Shown here one piece after another: positions 8,819-18,746 of a stretch of DNA of 64,000 bases; positions within the stretch are counted from its first letter, which is position 1, and each line of letters opens with the position of its first letter. The stretch is from positions 3,596,001 through 3,660,000 of the forward strand of contig NZ_JACYXC010000001.1 in the NCBI RefSeq assembly GCF_016031615.1, in the 5' to 3' direction. The notes beneath the pieces were generated by a model. That model had not been told where the DNA came from, ran no database searches, and worked only from the letters and a program-made list of their open reading frames with translations. The stretch comes from Streptomyces pactum (GTDB lineage: Bacteria; Actinomycetota; Actinomycetes; Streptomycetales; Streptomycetaceae). The translations under genes and the position numbers were made by a program.

Positions 8819-10822
8819 TCACAGCGGGGCCTCCCAGACCAGCGACGTTCCCGCGCCGTCCGGGCCGATCCCCGGCCCGAGGACGCACGAGCCGCCCAGC
8901 GCCTGTGCGCGCCGGGCCAGGTTGCGCAGCCCGCTGCGGCGGCCCTCCGGCGGAATGCCGACCCCGTCGTCGGCGACCCGCAGCCGTACCCCGTCCCGGC
9001 CGTCCGGGAGGGTCACCGTGGCGTCCACCGTGACCTCGATGCGTCCGGCCCGGGCGTGCCGCAGTGCGTTCGACAGCGCCTCGCGCAATGCCGCGACCAG
9101 GTTCTTCGCGGTCAGCTCGCCGACCCGCGCGTCCACCGCGCCGAGGAAGGTCACCGACGGCTGGAAGCCCAGCGGAACGGCGGCGGTGCCGATCTCCCGC
9201 AGCACCCGCGTCCGCAGCCCGGACGGTGCCTCCGCCGGTCCCTGCTGAAGCGCGAAGATCGCGGTCCGCACCTCGTGGATGGTGGCGTCGAGTTCGTCCA
9301 CCGCCTTGCCGATCCGCTCCCGCACCTCCGGCGCACCGGCCTGGCGCTGGGCGCTCTCCAGCATCATCCCGGTGGCGAAGAGCCGCTGGATGACCAGGTC
9401 GTGCAGGTCCCTGGCGATCCGGTCCCGGTCCTCGAAGACCGCCAGCCGCTCCCGGTCGCGCTGCGCCTCGGCGAGCACCAGTGCCATGGCGGCCTGGGCG
9501 GCGAACTGGGTGGCCAGAGTGCGTTCGAGGTCGGTGAACGGCCGGTCCCCGCGCCACCGCGGCACGGCCAGGATGCCCAGCACCCGGTCTCCGCTGCGCA
9601 GCGGCAGCATCATGCTGGGGCCGAAGCGTTCGGCGACGCCGGTGGTCATCCGGGGGTCGGTGGCCGAGTCCTCGACGAAGACCGGTTCGCCCGCCAGCAG
9701 CCGGGGCACGATCGCCGCCCGTGGTGGGACGACGGTGCCGATGAGGCCGGCGGGATCGTCCGCGGCGGCGGCGACGATCTCCAGTCCGCCGTTCTCCTCC
9801 GGGACCAGCACGATGCCCGCAGCCGAACCGGCGAGCCGCCGGGCCTGCTCGGCCACCACGGACAGGGCGTCCTCGGCGTCCGCCCCGGAGAGCAGCGCGG
9901 TGGTGACCGCGACCGACCCGTCGATCCAGCGCTCCCGCTGCCGGGTCGCCTCGTGGAGCCGGGCGTTGCCGATGGCGATCCCGGCCTCGGTCGCCAGCAC
10001 CGTGACCATGCCGAGGTCGGACGGACTGAACCGGCCACCGCCGCGCTTGCCCGCCAGATACAGCTCGGCGAACGGACTGCCCTGCACCCGGATCGGCACC
10101 CGCAGCCGTTCCATCGGGCCGGGCCGGGGAGCCTCCGGGGGTCCGGCGAGGTACGCGGCGAGCGCGGGCCGTTCCGCCTCCGGCACCCCGTACCCGATGA
10201 GGTCGCCCAGCCCGTGTCCGGACGGGTCCAGCACCCCGACGGCGGCCTGCCGGGCATCGGCGAACTCGGCCGCGGTACGGGCGATCCGGTCGAGCATGGA
10301 GTGGACGTCCAGCTCGCTGCCGATGGTGCGCATCGCCTCCAGCAGCCGCGGCACCCGGGCGGTCACCTCCGTGGACAGACCCCGCAGACCCCGGGTCGCC
10401 TCGGTGGCCGCGTCCAGTGAGTCGGGCGTGCCGACGGGGGTCGGCGTACCGGGCGAGGACGGTGCGCCGGTCGCGGCCGGGGGCACCGGCGCAGGTCCCG
10501 GCCCGTCACCCGGTGAGGCGTTCGTCCCGGATCCGGCGTCCGGTTCCCCGCCGCGCCCGGTCTGCGGCCCGTCACCAGGGCCGGCCCCGGTTCCGTCAAC
10601 CGGCCCGGCGCCGGCCCCCCGTGCGGCATCCGGCCCGGACCCGGGCCTCCGCGCGGGGCCCGGCCCGTCGTCGGGCGCGGGGCCCGGCCCGTCGTCGGGC
10701 GCGGGGCCCGGTGCGCGGTCGGACGCGGGGGCAGGATCGTCGGGCACGGGGCCGCGGCCCCGTCTCGGGTGGGCGCCCCGGTCCGGGTCCGGGGCACCGT
10801 GCGGTGCTGCCGTGGCTCCCAT
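8819..10822 (-). CDS. GAF-domain sensor histidine kinase (DevS/DosS-like)
   Basis: The 667-residue product has about 145 residues of Pro/Gly/Asp repeats (DDGPGPAPDDGPGPA). Two GAF domains follow at roughly 170-300 and 315-450. The HisKA_3 phosphoacceptor is DRIARDLHDLVIQRL, and the HATPase shows EALSNALRHA, VADDGVGIP and SGLRNLARRAQALGG. This is the NarL/DevR-type kinase class, often sensing redox or gas ligands. No membrane segment is seen, so it is cytosolic. No response regulator is adjacent, so it is an orphan. Start ATG 10822 lacks a convincing ribosome site, and a start inside the low-complexity region is possible. It sits next to the cytochrome bd locus, which suits a redox role, but that is inference. 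Confidence 0.85.
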   Translation of the reverse strand: MGATAAPHGAPDPDRGAHPRRGRGPVPDDPAPASDRAPGPAPDDGPGPAPDDGPGPARRPGSGPDAARGAGAGPVDGTGAGPGDGPQTGRGGEPDAGSGTNASPGDGPGPAPVPPAATGAPSSPGTPTPVGTPDSLDAATEATRGLRGLSTEVTARVPRLLEAMRTIGSELDVHSMLDRIARTAAEFADARQAAVGVLDPSGHGLGDLIGYGVPEAERPALAAYLAGPPEAPRPGPMERLRVPIRVQGSPFAELYLAGKRGGGRFSPSDLGMVTVLATEAGIAIGNARLHEATRQRERWIDGSVAVTTALLSGADAEDALSVVAEQARRLAGSAAGIVLVPEENGGLEIVAAAADDPAGLIGTVVPPRAAIVPRLLAGEPVFVEDSATDPRMTTGVAERFGPSMMLPLRSGDRVLGILAVPRWRGDRPFTDLERTLATQFAAQAAMALVLAEAQRDRERLAVFEDRDRIARDLHDLVIQRLFATGMMLESAQRQAGAPEVRERIGKAVDELDATIHEVRTAIFALQQGPAEAPSGLRTRVLREIGTAAVPLGFQPSVTFLGAVDARVGELTAKNLVAALREALSNALRHARAGRIEVTVDATVTLPDGRDGVRLRVADDGVGIPPEGRRSGLRNLARRAQALGGSCVLGPGIGPDGAGTSLVWEAPL

Positions 10823-11462
10823 GCCGCGAGGCTATGTGCGATATGGAGGGAATACGGGCGTCACGCGAGGAGTACTCCGGGTTTGTCCTCCGGCCGCCGC
10901 GTCCCTCCCGTGGCCGCCCCGCCGTCCGGGTGCTTCGCGGCGCCCCCACCGCCGTCCGTGCCACCACCCGTACGGGGTGTGCACGCGTGCGTTCCCCACC
11001 ACCCGCACGGGGACCGCACCCATGCCTCCACCACCACTGCGCAACCGTACGGGCGCCACCTCGCCACCACGGGCCACCGCACCGGCACGGCGGCCAACAC
11101 CAGGCACCCCGGGCCGCCGCACCTTCCCCACGACCACGACCTGAGCCGCGTCGACTGGTCCGGTCGTCCGCGACGCGCCGCCCGCCACCTCGCCACCACA
11201 CGGAGCCGGACGTTCCACCAGCTCGCCACCATCCGCGGCCTCCCGCGCCCGGGCGCACCGCCACCTCGCCGCATGCCACCGGGCCGCCCGCCGCGCCGGC
11301 ACCGCATCCCGTGAACCCGCCTCCCCCGCGTCGCTACCCCACCCCGGGAGCCCTGCCCGCCGCCCCCGACACCGCGTTCCGCGGCGTCGGTGGCCGCACC
11401 GGACCGGACCGGCCGTCCGCCCCGGGCGCGACCGGGGCCGTCCGCCGTACCTCGCGAACCGT
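10823..11462. other. Intergenic region, no gene recognised
   Basis: 640 bases lie between the CydC stop and the histidine kinase start. Only Pro/His/Thr-rich shadow frames cross it. The few less GC-rich bases at about 10840-10860 (GCGATATGGAGGGAATACGG) may hold the leftward promoter of the kinase gene. No terminator-like hairpin was found for cydC. Confidence 0.4.
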
Positions 11463-14400
11463 TCACTCCGGCCCGGTCACCGCGGGCCCGCCCACCGCGG
11501 GGCCTGCCGCCACCCGGCCCGCCATCACCGGATCGTCCGAGACCGGACCCCCCGTCCCCGGGCCGCCCGACACCGGGCCTGCCGGACCCGCGGCGGCGCC
11601 GCCCGTGTCCGCCACGTCCACGTCCACCATGCCCACGGCGCCCCGCGCCGTACCTCCGGCGGCCTGCGCCGCGCCCGTGGCGGCGCGGGCCGCCGCTTCC
11701 ACGAGGTGCTCGCGGGCGAGCATCTCCCGGAAGGGGCCGTCGGTGGCCGCCAGTTCCTCGTACCGGCCCTGCTGGACGACGCGTCCGGCGGCGAGCACGA
11801 TCACCTCGTCCACCGCGCCGCCGGCCAGCCCCGCGAGCCGGTGGGTGATGAGCACGGTGGTCCGCCCCTCGGTGGCCGCCAGCAGGTCCGCGGTGAGCGC
11901 GTCGGCGGTCGCGGTGTCCAGGTGCTCGGCCGGCTCGTCCAGGACGAGGACCGGGAAGTCGGCGAGGAGGGCCCGGGCCAGCGCGAGCCGCTGCCGCTGC
12001 CCGCCCGACAGCCGGGCGCCGAACTCCCCGACCGGCGTGTCCAGCCCCTGCGGCAGCCCGTCCACCCACTCCAGCAGCCGGGCCGCGCGCAGAGCGGCCC
12101 GCAGCCGCTCGTCCTCCGTGCCGCCGTCCACGGCCGGGGAGCGGGCCCCGGCCGTCCCGCCGGCCCCACCGGCACCGGTCGCCCCGGCGTCCCCGGCCGC
12201 AGTACCGGACCCGACCGATGCGCTGCCCCCCGCCGCCCCCGGCAGCCCCTGGACCCCTGCCCCCGACGGCTGCGCCGCGGGAGCGGGCAGCGCCAGCCGC
12301 AGGTTCTCGCGGAGCGAGGTGTGGAACAGGTGGGCGTCCTGCGCGCACAGGCCGACCAGGCGCCGCACCCCCTCCCCGGTCAGCGCGGTGGCGTCCCGGC
12401 CGGCGAGGGTGTACGTACCGGACTCGGCGTCCAGGAAGCGCAGCAGCACCTGGGCCACCGTCGTCTTGCCCGCGCCCGACGCACCGACCACCGCCACCCG
12501 CCGGCCGGCCGTCAGCCGCAGCCGGAAGTCCCGCAGCGCCGGGGTGGCGGCGCCCGGGTAGCGGGCGGTCAGGCCCTCGACGACCAGCGGGAACGGCGAC
12601 GCGGGGGCCGGTTCGGTGCCGTCCACCACCGGCTCGGGGGCGTTCAGCACCTCGTCCACGCGCTGCGCGGACCGGCGCACCCGCTGCCGGTACTGCACCG
12701 CCACCGGCAGCCCGGCGACCGCCTCGAACGCGGCGAGCGGGGTGAGCACCACGGCCGCCAGCCACACCCCGGACAGCCGTCCGTCGGCGACCGCCGCCGA
12801 CCCGGCCCAGGCGGCGGCCGTCACGGTCAGCCCGCAGACCAGGGCGGACAGCCCCGCACCGGTCGCGGTGGCGGCGGCGGCGCGGCGCGCGATCCCGGTG
12901 AGGATACGGTCGGCGCGGCGCACCGCCGCCAGTCGGCGCGGCAGCGCCCCGGCGACCGTCAGTTCCGCGGTACCGGCGAGCAGGTCCACCACCTCGGTGC
13001 TCAGCGCGCCGCGGGCGGGGGCCAGCCGGCGTTCCGCCCGCCGGGCGACCGCCCCGGAGACCGCCGGCACCACCACACCGGCGGTGAGCAGTCCGGCCGC
13101 CAGCACCAGCCCGGCCTCCGGCAGCAGCCACCCGGTGAAGGCGACCGAGGCACCGCCGACCACCACCGCCGAGCCCACCGGCAGCAGCCAGCGCAGCACG
13201 TGGTCCTGGAGGGCGTCCACGTCCCCGACCACCCGGGCCAGCAGATCCCCGCGCCGGGTGTCGCGCAGCCCGGCCGGCGCCAGCCGCTCCAGCCGCCGGT
13301 ACACGGCCACCCGCGTCCCGGCCAGCACCCGCAGCGCGGCGTCGTGGGACACCAGGCGTTCGGCGTACCGGAAGACGGCACGGCCGATGCCGAACGCGCG
13401 GGTCGCGGTCACGGCCACCATGAGGTGAAGGACGGGGGGCTGTTCGGACGCGCGGGAGATCAGCCAGCCGGAGACGGCCATCAGTCCCACCGCGCTGCCC
13501 AGCGCCAGGCTGCCGAGCAGCAGCGCGAGCGCGAAGCGGGTGGCCTCCCGCCGGAGCGGGAGCAGCGCCCCCGGGGACGCGTCCACGCCGCCCGACGCCC
13601 GCCGGCGCGCGTCCGGGCCGGGCGGCACGGCGACCGGCGGCGCCCCCGCCCCCGTACCCGGCACACCCCTCTCCTCCTCCACCGGCACCGGTCCCCGCAC
13701 ACCGTCGCCCAGCGGCACCGACGCCTGGTCCGGCACCGCGCCACCGTCGCCCACCGGCGCCGGTTCCCCGGCCGGACCCCGCACACCGTCCCCCACCCGA
13801 CCACGGCCCACCGGACCACGGCCGGCCGGAGCCGGCGGGTCCCCGCCGGCCGGGACCGAGACCGGGTCCGAGTCCAGATACGGCACCGGGACCGGGCCCA
13901 GGTCCTGCACCGGGTCCGGGTCCGGGCCCGTGACGGCCGTAGCCGGCCCACCGCCGCCCGCCCCGATGACCGGCAGTCCACCACCGGCCGCAGCGGACCG
14001 CCCACCGCCCCCCGGGGCCGGAACCGGAACGGAAACCGGCCGGCCCGTACCCCCGGGGCCGGAACCGGAACGGAAACCGGCAGCCCCTGTAGCCGCCGGG
14101 GCCGGCGGCACCGCCTCATCCGCCGCGCCCGGCCCTCCCCCGTCCACCGGCCCGCCGATGGTGATCACCCGGTCGGCGACCGCCAGCAGGGCCGGGCGGT
14201 GGACGACGAGCAGCACCGTACGGCCGGCCGCGAGCCGCCGGACCGCGTCCACCACGGCGGCCTCGGTCGCCCCGTCCAGGCTCGCCGTCGGCTCGTCCAG
14301 CAGCAGCACCGGACGGTCCGCCAGGAACGCCCGGGCCAGCGCGAGCCGCTGCCGCTGTCCGGCGGAGAGGCCACCGCCGCCCTCCCCGAGCACCGCCTCG

Positions 14401-15527
14401 GTGCCGCCCGGGAGCGCCTCGGTGAACTCCAGCGCGCCGGCCGCCCGCAGGGCCTCCCGTACCGCCGCGTCGTCCGCGTCCGGCCGGGCCAGCCGGACGT
14501 TCTCGGCGACCGTGCCGGCGAACAGGTACGGGCGCTGGGGGACCCACGCCACCTGTCGCCACCAGCTCTCCGGCCGCAGGTCCGCCAGGTCCGCGCCCCC
14601 GACCAGCACCCGGCCCCGGGTGGGCGGGACCAGGCCGAGAACGGTGTCGAGCAGGGTGCTCTTCCCGCTCCCGCTGGGCCCGACCAGGGCCACCGTCTCG
14701 CCGGCGCGCACGGTGAAGGACGTGGCGGCCAGGGCGGGTCCGGTACGGCCCGGACGCACCACCTCCACCCCCTCGACCGCGAGCACCACCCCGCCGGGAC
14801 CCGGCAACCGCGCCTCACCGCCGTTCCCGCCGGGACCGTCCCCACCGGAACCCCCGATCCCGCCGGAGGCCCCGGGCACGTCTCCGTCCCCGTCCCCGAT
14901 CACCGCGAACACCCGGTCCGCGGCCGCGAGCCCCTCCGCCGCCGCGTGGTAGTGGGCGCCCACCTGGCGCAGCGGCAGGTACGCCTCCGGCGCGAGGATC
15001 AGCACCACCAGTCCGGTGGCGAGGTCGAGGTCGCCGTGGACCAGCCGCATCCCGATGCCGACGGCCACCAGCGCCACCGAGAGGGTGGCGAGCAGTTCCA
15101 GCGCGAAGGAGGAGAGGAAGGCCAGCCGCAGCGTGCGCAGGGTGGCCCGCCGGTGGTCGGCGGTGATCTCCCTGATGGAAGCGGCCTGGGCCCGGGCCCG
15201 GCCGAAGATCTTGAGCGTGGGCAGTCCGGCCACCACGTCGAGGAAGTGGCCGGAGAGCTGGGTGAGCAGCCGCCACTGCCGGTCCATGCGGCTCTGGGTG
15301 GCCCAGCCGATGAGCACCATGAACAGCGGGATCAGCGGCAGGGTGGCCGCGATGATCAGCGCGGAGACCCAGTCGGCGGTGACGATCCGGGCGAGCACCG
15401 CACACGGCACCACCACGGCGAGGCCCAGCTGCGGCAGGTAGCGGGCGAAGTAGTCGTCCAGCGCGTCGACACCGCGGGTCGCCAGGGTGGTCAGCTCCCC
15501 GGTGTCCCACCCCCGACCGTCCGCCAC
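11463..15527 (-). CDS. cydDC: CydD (main part) fused to CydC: thiol reductant ABC exporter
   Basis: This 1354-codon frame encodes most of CydD followed by all of CydC. CydD has transmembrane helices, Walker A GPSGSGKSTLL, signature LSAGQRQR and Walker B VLLLDEPT. After about 150 residues of Gly/Pro/Val-rich linker comes CydC with its own helices (MAVSGWLISRASEQPP), Walker A GASGAGKTTV, LSGGQRQR and VLVLDEPA. The heterodimeric exporter moves glutathione/cysteine-type thiols to the outside and is needed to assemble cytochrome bd. Fusion of both halves is usual in Streptomyces. Odd points: CydC carries about 50 low-complexity residues between its Q-loop and signature, and the CydD N-terminus is separated by an in-frame stop (see 15588-16001). 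Confidence 0.85.
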   Translation of the reverse strand: MADGRGWDTGELTTLATRGVDALDDYFARYLPQLGLAVVVPCAVLARIVTADWVSALIIAATLPLIPLFMVLIGWATQSRMDRQWRLLTQLSGHFLDVVAGLPTLKIFGRARAQAASIREITADHRRATLRTLRLAFLSSFALELLATLSVALVAVGIGMRLVHGDLDLATGLVVLILAPEAYLPLRQVGAHYHAAAEGLAAADRVFAVIGDGDGDVPGASGGIGGSGGDGPGGNGGEARLPGPGGVVLAVEGVEVVRPGRTGPALAATSFTVRAGETVALVGPSGSGKSTLLDTVLGLVPPTRGRVLVGGADLADLRPESWWRQVAWVPQRPYLFAGTVAENVRLARPDADDAAVREALRAAGALEFTEALPGGTEAVLGEGGGGLSAGQRQRLALARAFLADRPVLLLDEPTASLDGATEAAVVDAVRRLAAGRTVLLVVHRPALLAVADRVITIGGPVDGGGPGAADEAVPPAPAATGAAGFRSGSGPGGTGRPVSVPVPAPGGGGRSAAAGGGLPVIGAGGGGPATAVTGPDPDPVQDLGPVPVPYLDSDPVSVPAGGDPPAPAGRGPVGRGRVGDGVRGPAGEPAPVGDGGAVPDQASVPLGDGVRGPVPVEEERGVPGTGAGAPPVAVPPGPDARRRASGGVDASPGALLPLRREATRFALALLLGSLALGSAVGLMAVSGWLISRASEQPPVLHLMVAVTATRAFGIGRAVFRYAERLVSHDAALRVLAGTRVAVYRRLERLAPAGLRDTRRGDLLARVVGDVDALQDHVLRWLLPVGSAVVVGGASVAFTGWLLPEAGLVLAAGLLTAGVVVPAVSGAVARRAERRLAPARGALSTEVVDLLAGTAELTVAGALPRRLAAVRRADRILTGIARRAAAATATGAGLSALVCGLTVTAAAWAGSAAVADGRLSGVWLAAVVLTPLAAFEAVAGLPVAVQYRQRVRRSAQRVDEVLNAPEPVVDGTEPAPASPFPLVVEGLTARYPGAATPALRDFRLRLTAGRRVAVVGASGAGKTTVAQVLLRFLDAESGTYTLAGRDATALTGEGVRRLVGLCAQDAHLFHTSLRENLRLALPAPAAQPSGAGVQGLPGAAGGSASVGSGTAAGDAGATGAGGAGGTAGARSPAVDGGTEDERLRAALRAARLLEWVDGLPQGLDTPVGEFGARLSGGQRQRLALARALLADFPVLVLDEPAEHLDTATADALTADLLAATEGRTTVLITHRLAGLAGGAVDEVIVLAAGRVVQQGRYEELAATDGPFREMLAREHLVEAAARAATGAAQAAGGTARGAVGMVDVDVADTGGAAAGPAGPVSGGPGTGGPVSDDPVMAGRVAAGPAVGGPAVTGPE

Positions 15528-15587
15528 GGCCCCACCCCCCGCCGGAGCGCCGCCGCCGGGGACGGACGCGCCCCCGCCGCGGCACCC

Positions 15588-16001
15588 TCACCGCCGGCAC
15601 CGCCACCGGCACCACGACGGTCCCCCGGTGGACCGGCCCGGGACCGACCGCTCATCTCCCGGCCCGCCCCCACCCGGCCGGCCTCCGCCGAGCCGGGTCG
15701 CCCGGGTCAGCAGCCGCATCCGCAGCTCGGACTTGACCGCGGCGCTGGTGCGGTGCGCGGCGAGTTCGGTGAGCCAGGAGACCGCCGCGCGGCCGGCGGA
15801 CACCGCCGCCAGCCACACCAGCGGGGTGACCAGCTCACCCGGGCCCCGCCCCTGCTCGAAGGCGCCGACCACCACCTGGGCGATGAGCGTGGCCTGGGCG
15901 ACGACGAGCCCGGCACCGGCCAGCCCGAGCGCCACCGACGCGGCGAGGAAGCCGCGGGTGGCCCGGGCGTGACGGAGCAGACGGGGGTCCACCGGCTTCA
16001 C
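15588..16001 (-). CDS. cydD: CydD N-terminal fragment, cut off by an in-frame stop
   Basis: From GTG 16001 (MKPVDPRLLRHARATRGF) the frame encodes the first two membrane helices of CydD (LAASVALGLAGAGLVVAQA, then LVTPLVWLAAVSAGRAAVSW) and the SELRMRLLTRATRLGGG turn. It then runs into Gly/Arg-rich sequence and a TGA (15588-15590). The main CydD frame resumes in the same phase with GWDTGELTTLATRGVDALDDY just before 15500. About 60 codons of GC-rich low-complexity DNA separate them. Either a pair of compensating indels has put a stop into an expanded linker, or the sequence has errors there, or the gene is truly interrupted. It starts 14 bases after the cydB stop. Confidence 0.7.
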   Translation of the reverse strand: MKPVDPRLLRHARATRGFLAASVALGLAGAGLVVAQATLIAQVVVGAFEQGRGPGELVTPLVWLAAVSAGRAAVSWLTELAAHRTSAAVKSELRMRLLTRATRLGGGRPGGGGPGDERSVPGRSTGGPSWCRWRCRR

Positions 16002-16014
16002 CGCGCCGCCCTCC

Positions 16015-17016
16015 TCAGTGCCCGGCGGGGATGTGCTGGGTGCCGATCCGCTTGCGGAACACCCAGTAGGTCCACGCCTGGTAGGCGATCACCAGCGGTG
16101 TCATGAAGGCCGCCACCCAGGTCATGATCTTGAGGGTGTACGGACCGGACGCCGCGTTCTCGGCGGTCAGGTTCCACCGCGGGTCGAGCGTGGAGGGCAT
16201 GACGTCGGGGAAGAGCGCGAGGAAGAGCATCGCCACGGCCGCCGCGATGGTGACCCCGGAGAACGCGAACGCCCAGCCCTCCCGGCCGCGGGCGTTGGCC
16301 GCCAGCGCGGCGAGCAGCGCGGCCACCGCGACGCACAGCGCCGCCAGGCTGCCCGCGTCGCCGTGCTCGGCCTGGGTCCAGCCGAGGAACGCCACCGCCA
16401 GCACCGCCGCCGCGGCGCCCAGCCCCATCGCCTGGCGCCGGGCCCGGACCCGGATGTCGCCGACCGTCTTCAGCGCCGCGAACACCGCGCCGTGGAAGGT
16501 GAACAGCACCAGCGTGACCGCGCCGCCGAGCAGCGCGTACGGGCCGAGCAGGTCGGTCACGTCACCGGCGTAGTTCTTGTCCGGTCCGATCGGCACCCCG
16601 CGCACGATGTTGGCGAACGCCACACCCCACAGGAACGCCGGGATCAGCGAGCACCAGAAGATCGCGTGTTCCCAGTTGCGCTGCCACCGCTCCTCGGGCC
16701 GCTTGTGCCGGTACTCGAAGGCGACGCCGCGCACGATCAGGCACACCAGGATGGCCAGCAGCGGCAGGTAGAAGCCGCTGAAGAGGGTGGCGTACCAGTC
16801 CGGGAAGGCGGCGAAGGTGGCGCCGCCGGCGGTCAGCAGCCAGACCTCGTTGCCGTCCCACACCGGACCGATGGTGTTGATCAGGACCCGGCGTTCGGTG
16901 CGGTCCTTCGCCAGCGTGCGGGTGAGCACGCCGATGCCGAAGTCGAAGCCCTCCAGGAAGAAGTAGCCGATCCACAGGACGGCGATGAGCAGGAACCAGA
17001 TGTCGTGCAGGTGCAT
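16015..17016 (-). CDS. cydB: Cytochrome bd quinol oxidase subunit II
   Basis: 333 residues, normal for CydB, starting MHLHDIWFLLIAVLWIGYFF. The diagnostic N-terminal LEGFDFGIGVL and GPVWDGNEVWLLTAGGA segments are present, as are eight or more membrane spans and a C-terminal WTYWVFRKR. CydB pairs with CydA to form the heme b/d terminal oxidase that reduces oxygen to water with menaquinol under low oxygen. It lies 25 bases downstream of cydA and just upstream of cydD, giving the order cydA-cydB-cydDC. Confidence 0.95.
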   Translation of the reverse strand: MHLHDIWFLLIAVLWIGYFFLEGFDFGIGVLTRTLAKDRTERRVLINTIGPVWDGNEVWLLTAGGATFAAFPDWYATLFSGFYLPLLAILVCLIVRGVAFEYRHKRPEERWQRNWEHAIFWCSLIPAFLWGVAFANIVRGVPIGPDKNYAGDVTDLLGPYALLGGAVTLVLFTFHGAVFAALKTVGDIRVRARRQAMGLGAAAAVLAVAFLGWTQAEHGDAGSLAALCVAVAALLAALAANARGREGWAFAFSGVTIAAAVAMLFLALFPDVMPSTLDPRWNLTAENAASGPYTLKIMTWVAAFMTPLVIAYQAWTYWVFRKRIGTQHIPAGH

Positions 17017-17041
17017 GGTCCTCGATCTCCTCTGCGGCCGG

Positions 17042-18637
17042 TCAGTACGCGAAGGTCAGCGGCTTGTCGGCGTCCGCGCCGGCCGGGTCCCCGCCGGGGG
17101 TGCCCGACGGCGGGCCGGAGGGCAGCCGCAGCTTCGGGTCGGTGGCCGGCGGCCGCTCGGACACGTCCGGGCCCGCCTTGGCGTACTTGGCCAGCAGCCG
17201 TACCTCGATCACCGCGAGCACCCCGTACAGCAGGGTGAAGACGGACATCGAGACGATGACCTCGGTGGTGCTGACACCGGGGGAGACGGCGTCGCCGGTC
17301 TTCATCAGCCCGTACACCGCCCACGGCTGGCGGCCCATCTCGGTGAAGATCCAGCCGAACGAGTTGGCGATCAGCGGGAAGCCCATGGTGAGGATGCCGA
17401 TCCGCCAGGACCAGCGGGTGAGGAAGGGGTTCAGCTCGCGGGTGCGGGTGAGCATCAGCCGCGGCACCTCCTCCTCGCCGGTGCGGTACTCCGGTGCCAG
17501 CCACCGCTTGCGGCGGGTGGTCCACAGGCCGACCAGTCCGGCGAGGAACGAGGTCATGCCGAAGCCGATCATCAGCCGGAAGCCCCAGAAGGCCATGAAG
17601 ATGTCGGGGATGTAGTCCTCGGGCTCCCCGCCGTACAGCTCGGCCTGACGCTCGGCGATGTCGTTGATGCCGGGCACCGGGTCGGTGAAGTTGTTGTGGG
17701 CGAGGAAGGACAGGACGCCGGGGATCTCCAGCTCGGTGCTGTTGTGCCCCTCGTCCACGTCACCGACCGCGAAGATCGCGAACGGGGCCGGGGACTCGGT
17801 CTCCCACAGCGCCTCGGCGGCGGCCATCTTCATCGGCTGCTGCTCGAACATCACCTTGCCCAGGGAGTCGCCGCTGAGCGCGGTGCCCGCGCCGGCGATC
17901 ACCGCCAGCACCAGGCCGGTGCGGAGCGAGGAGCGCATCGCGCCGATCTGCTTGCGGCGCCGGTCGGTCAGCTCCTCGCCCCGGTCCTGGGCCCGCTTGG
18001 CGCGCCACAGGTGGAAGGAGGCGATGCCGACGACGAAGGCGGCGCCGGTGAGGAAGGCGGCGGTGAGGGTGTGGAAGACCACGACCAGGGTGGTGTTCTG
18101 GGTGAGCACCGCCCAGATGTCGGTGAGCTGCGCCTTCCCGGTGGCCTCGTCGATCGTGTAGCCGACCGGGTGCTGCATCCAGGAGTTGGCGGCCAGGATG
18201 AAGTACGAGGACAGGACCGTGCCGACGGCGACGATCCAGATGCAGGCGCAGTGGAGCTTCTTCGGCAGCTTGTCCCAGCCGAAGATCCACAGGCCGATGA
18301 AGGTGGACTCGAAGAAGAAGGCGATGAGCGCCTCCATCGCGAGCGGGGCACCGAAGACATCACCGACGAAGCGGGAGTAGTCCGACCAGTTCATGCCGAA
18401 CTGGAACTCCTGCACGATGCCGGTGACCACCCCCATCGCGATGTTGATCAGGAAGAGCTTTCCCCAGAACTTGGTGGCGTGGAAGTACTTCTCCTTGCCG
18501 GTCCGTACCCAGGCCGTCTCCATGCCCGCGGTGAACGCGGCCAGGCTGATGGTCAGCGGAACGAAGAGAAAGTGGTAGACGGTCGTGATGCCGAACTGCC
18601 ATCGCGCCAGTGTCTCCGGCGCCAGAGCCAGATCCAC
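17042..18637 (-). CDS. cydA: Cytochrome bd quinol oxidase subunit I
   Basis: 531 residues from GTG 18637 (MDLALAPETLARWQFGITTV). The first His-containing helix VYHFLFVPLTISLA, the GMNWSDYSRFVGDVFGAPLA loop, FESTFIGLWIFGWDKLP and the Q-loop region with NNFTDPVPGINDIAERQ are typical of the short-Q-loop CydA. It binds hemes b558, b595 and d and oxidises menaquinol. The GTG start was chosen because AAGGAG lies just upstream (about 18643-18648), although the frame stays open 40 codons further. A Rex operator 94 bases upstream indicates NADH/NAD-responsive control. Confidence 0.95.
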   Translation of the reverse strand: MDLALAPETLARWQFGITTVYHFLFVPLTISLAAFTAGMETAWVRTGKEKYFHATKFWGKLFLINIAMGVVTGIVQEFQFGMNWSDYSRFVGDVFGAPLAMEALIAFFFESTFIGLWIFGWDKLPKKLHCACIWIVAVGTVLSSYFILAANSWMQHPVGYTIDEATGKAQLTDIWAVLTQNTTLVVVFHTLTAAFLTGAAFVVGIASFHLWRAKRAQDRGEELTDRRRKQIGAMRSSLRTGLVLAVIAGAGTALSGDSLGKVMFEQQPMKMAAAEALWETESPAPFAIFAVGDVDEGHNSTELEIPGVLSFLAHNNFTDPVPGINDIAERQAELYGGEPEDYIPDIFMAFWGFRLMIGFGMTSFLAGLVGLWTTRRKRWLAPEYRTGEEEVPRLMLTRTRELNPFLTRWSWRIGILTMGFPLIANSFGWIFTEMGRQPWAVYGLMKTGDAVSPGVSTTEVIVSMSVFTLLYGVLAVIEVRLLAKYAKAGPDVSERPPATDPKLRLPSGPPSGTPGGDPAGADADKPLTFAY

Positions 18638-18730
18638 GTCGTTCTCCTTACCGTCGTGCTCGCAGCGTGGCCGCAGCCACAGACCCCTCCGCGGTTGCTC
18701 CCCCACAAAGCGACAGAAATCGCCATCGCT

Positions 18731-18746
18731 TGTGAACGCGTTCACA
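18731..18746. promoter_or_regulatory. Rex operator (ROP) upstream of cydA
   Basis: The perfect 16-base palindrome TGTGAACGCGTTCACA lies 94 bases upstream of the cydA start. It is flanked by T on the left and TTCACAAG on the right, which gives a further half-site. This is the known Rex recognition sequence of Streptomyces, where Rex represses cydABCD when the NADH/NAD ratio is low. No rex gene lies in the window. Confidence 0.92.

Noticed and set aside
8819..10822. Two-component pair for the GAF kinase
   Set aside because: No response regulator gene lies on either side within the window.
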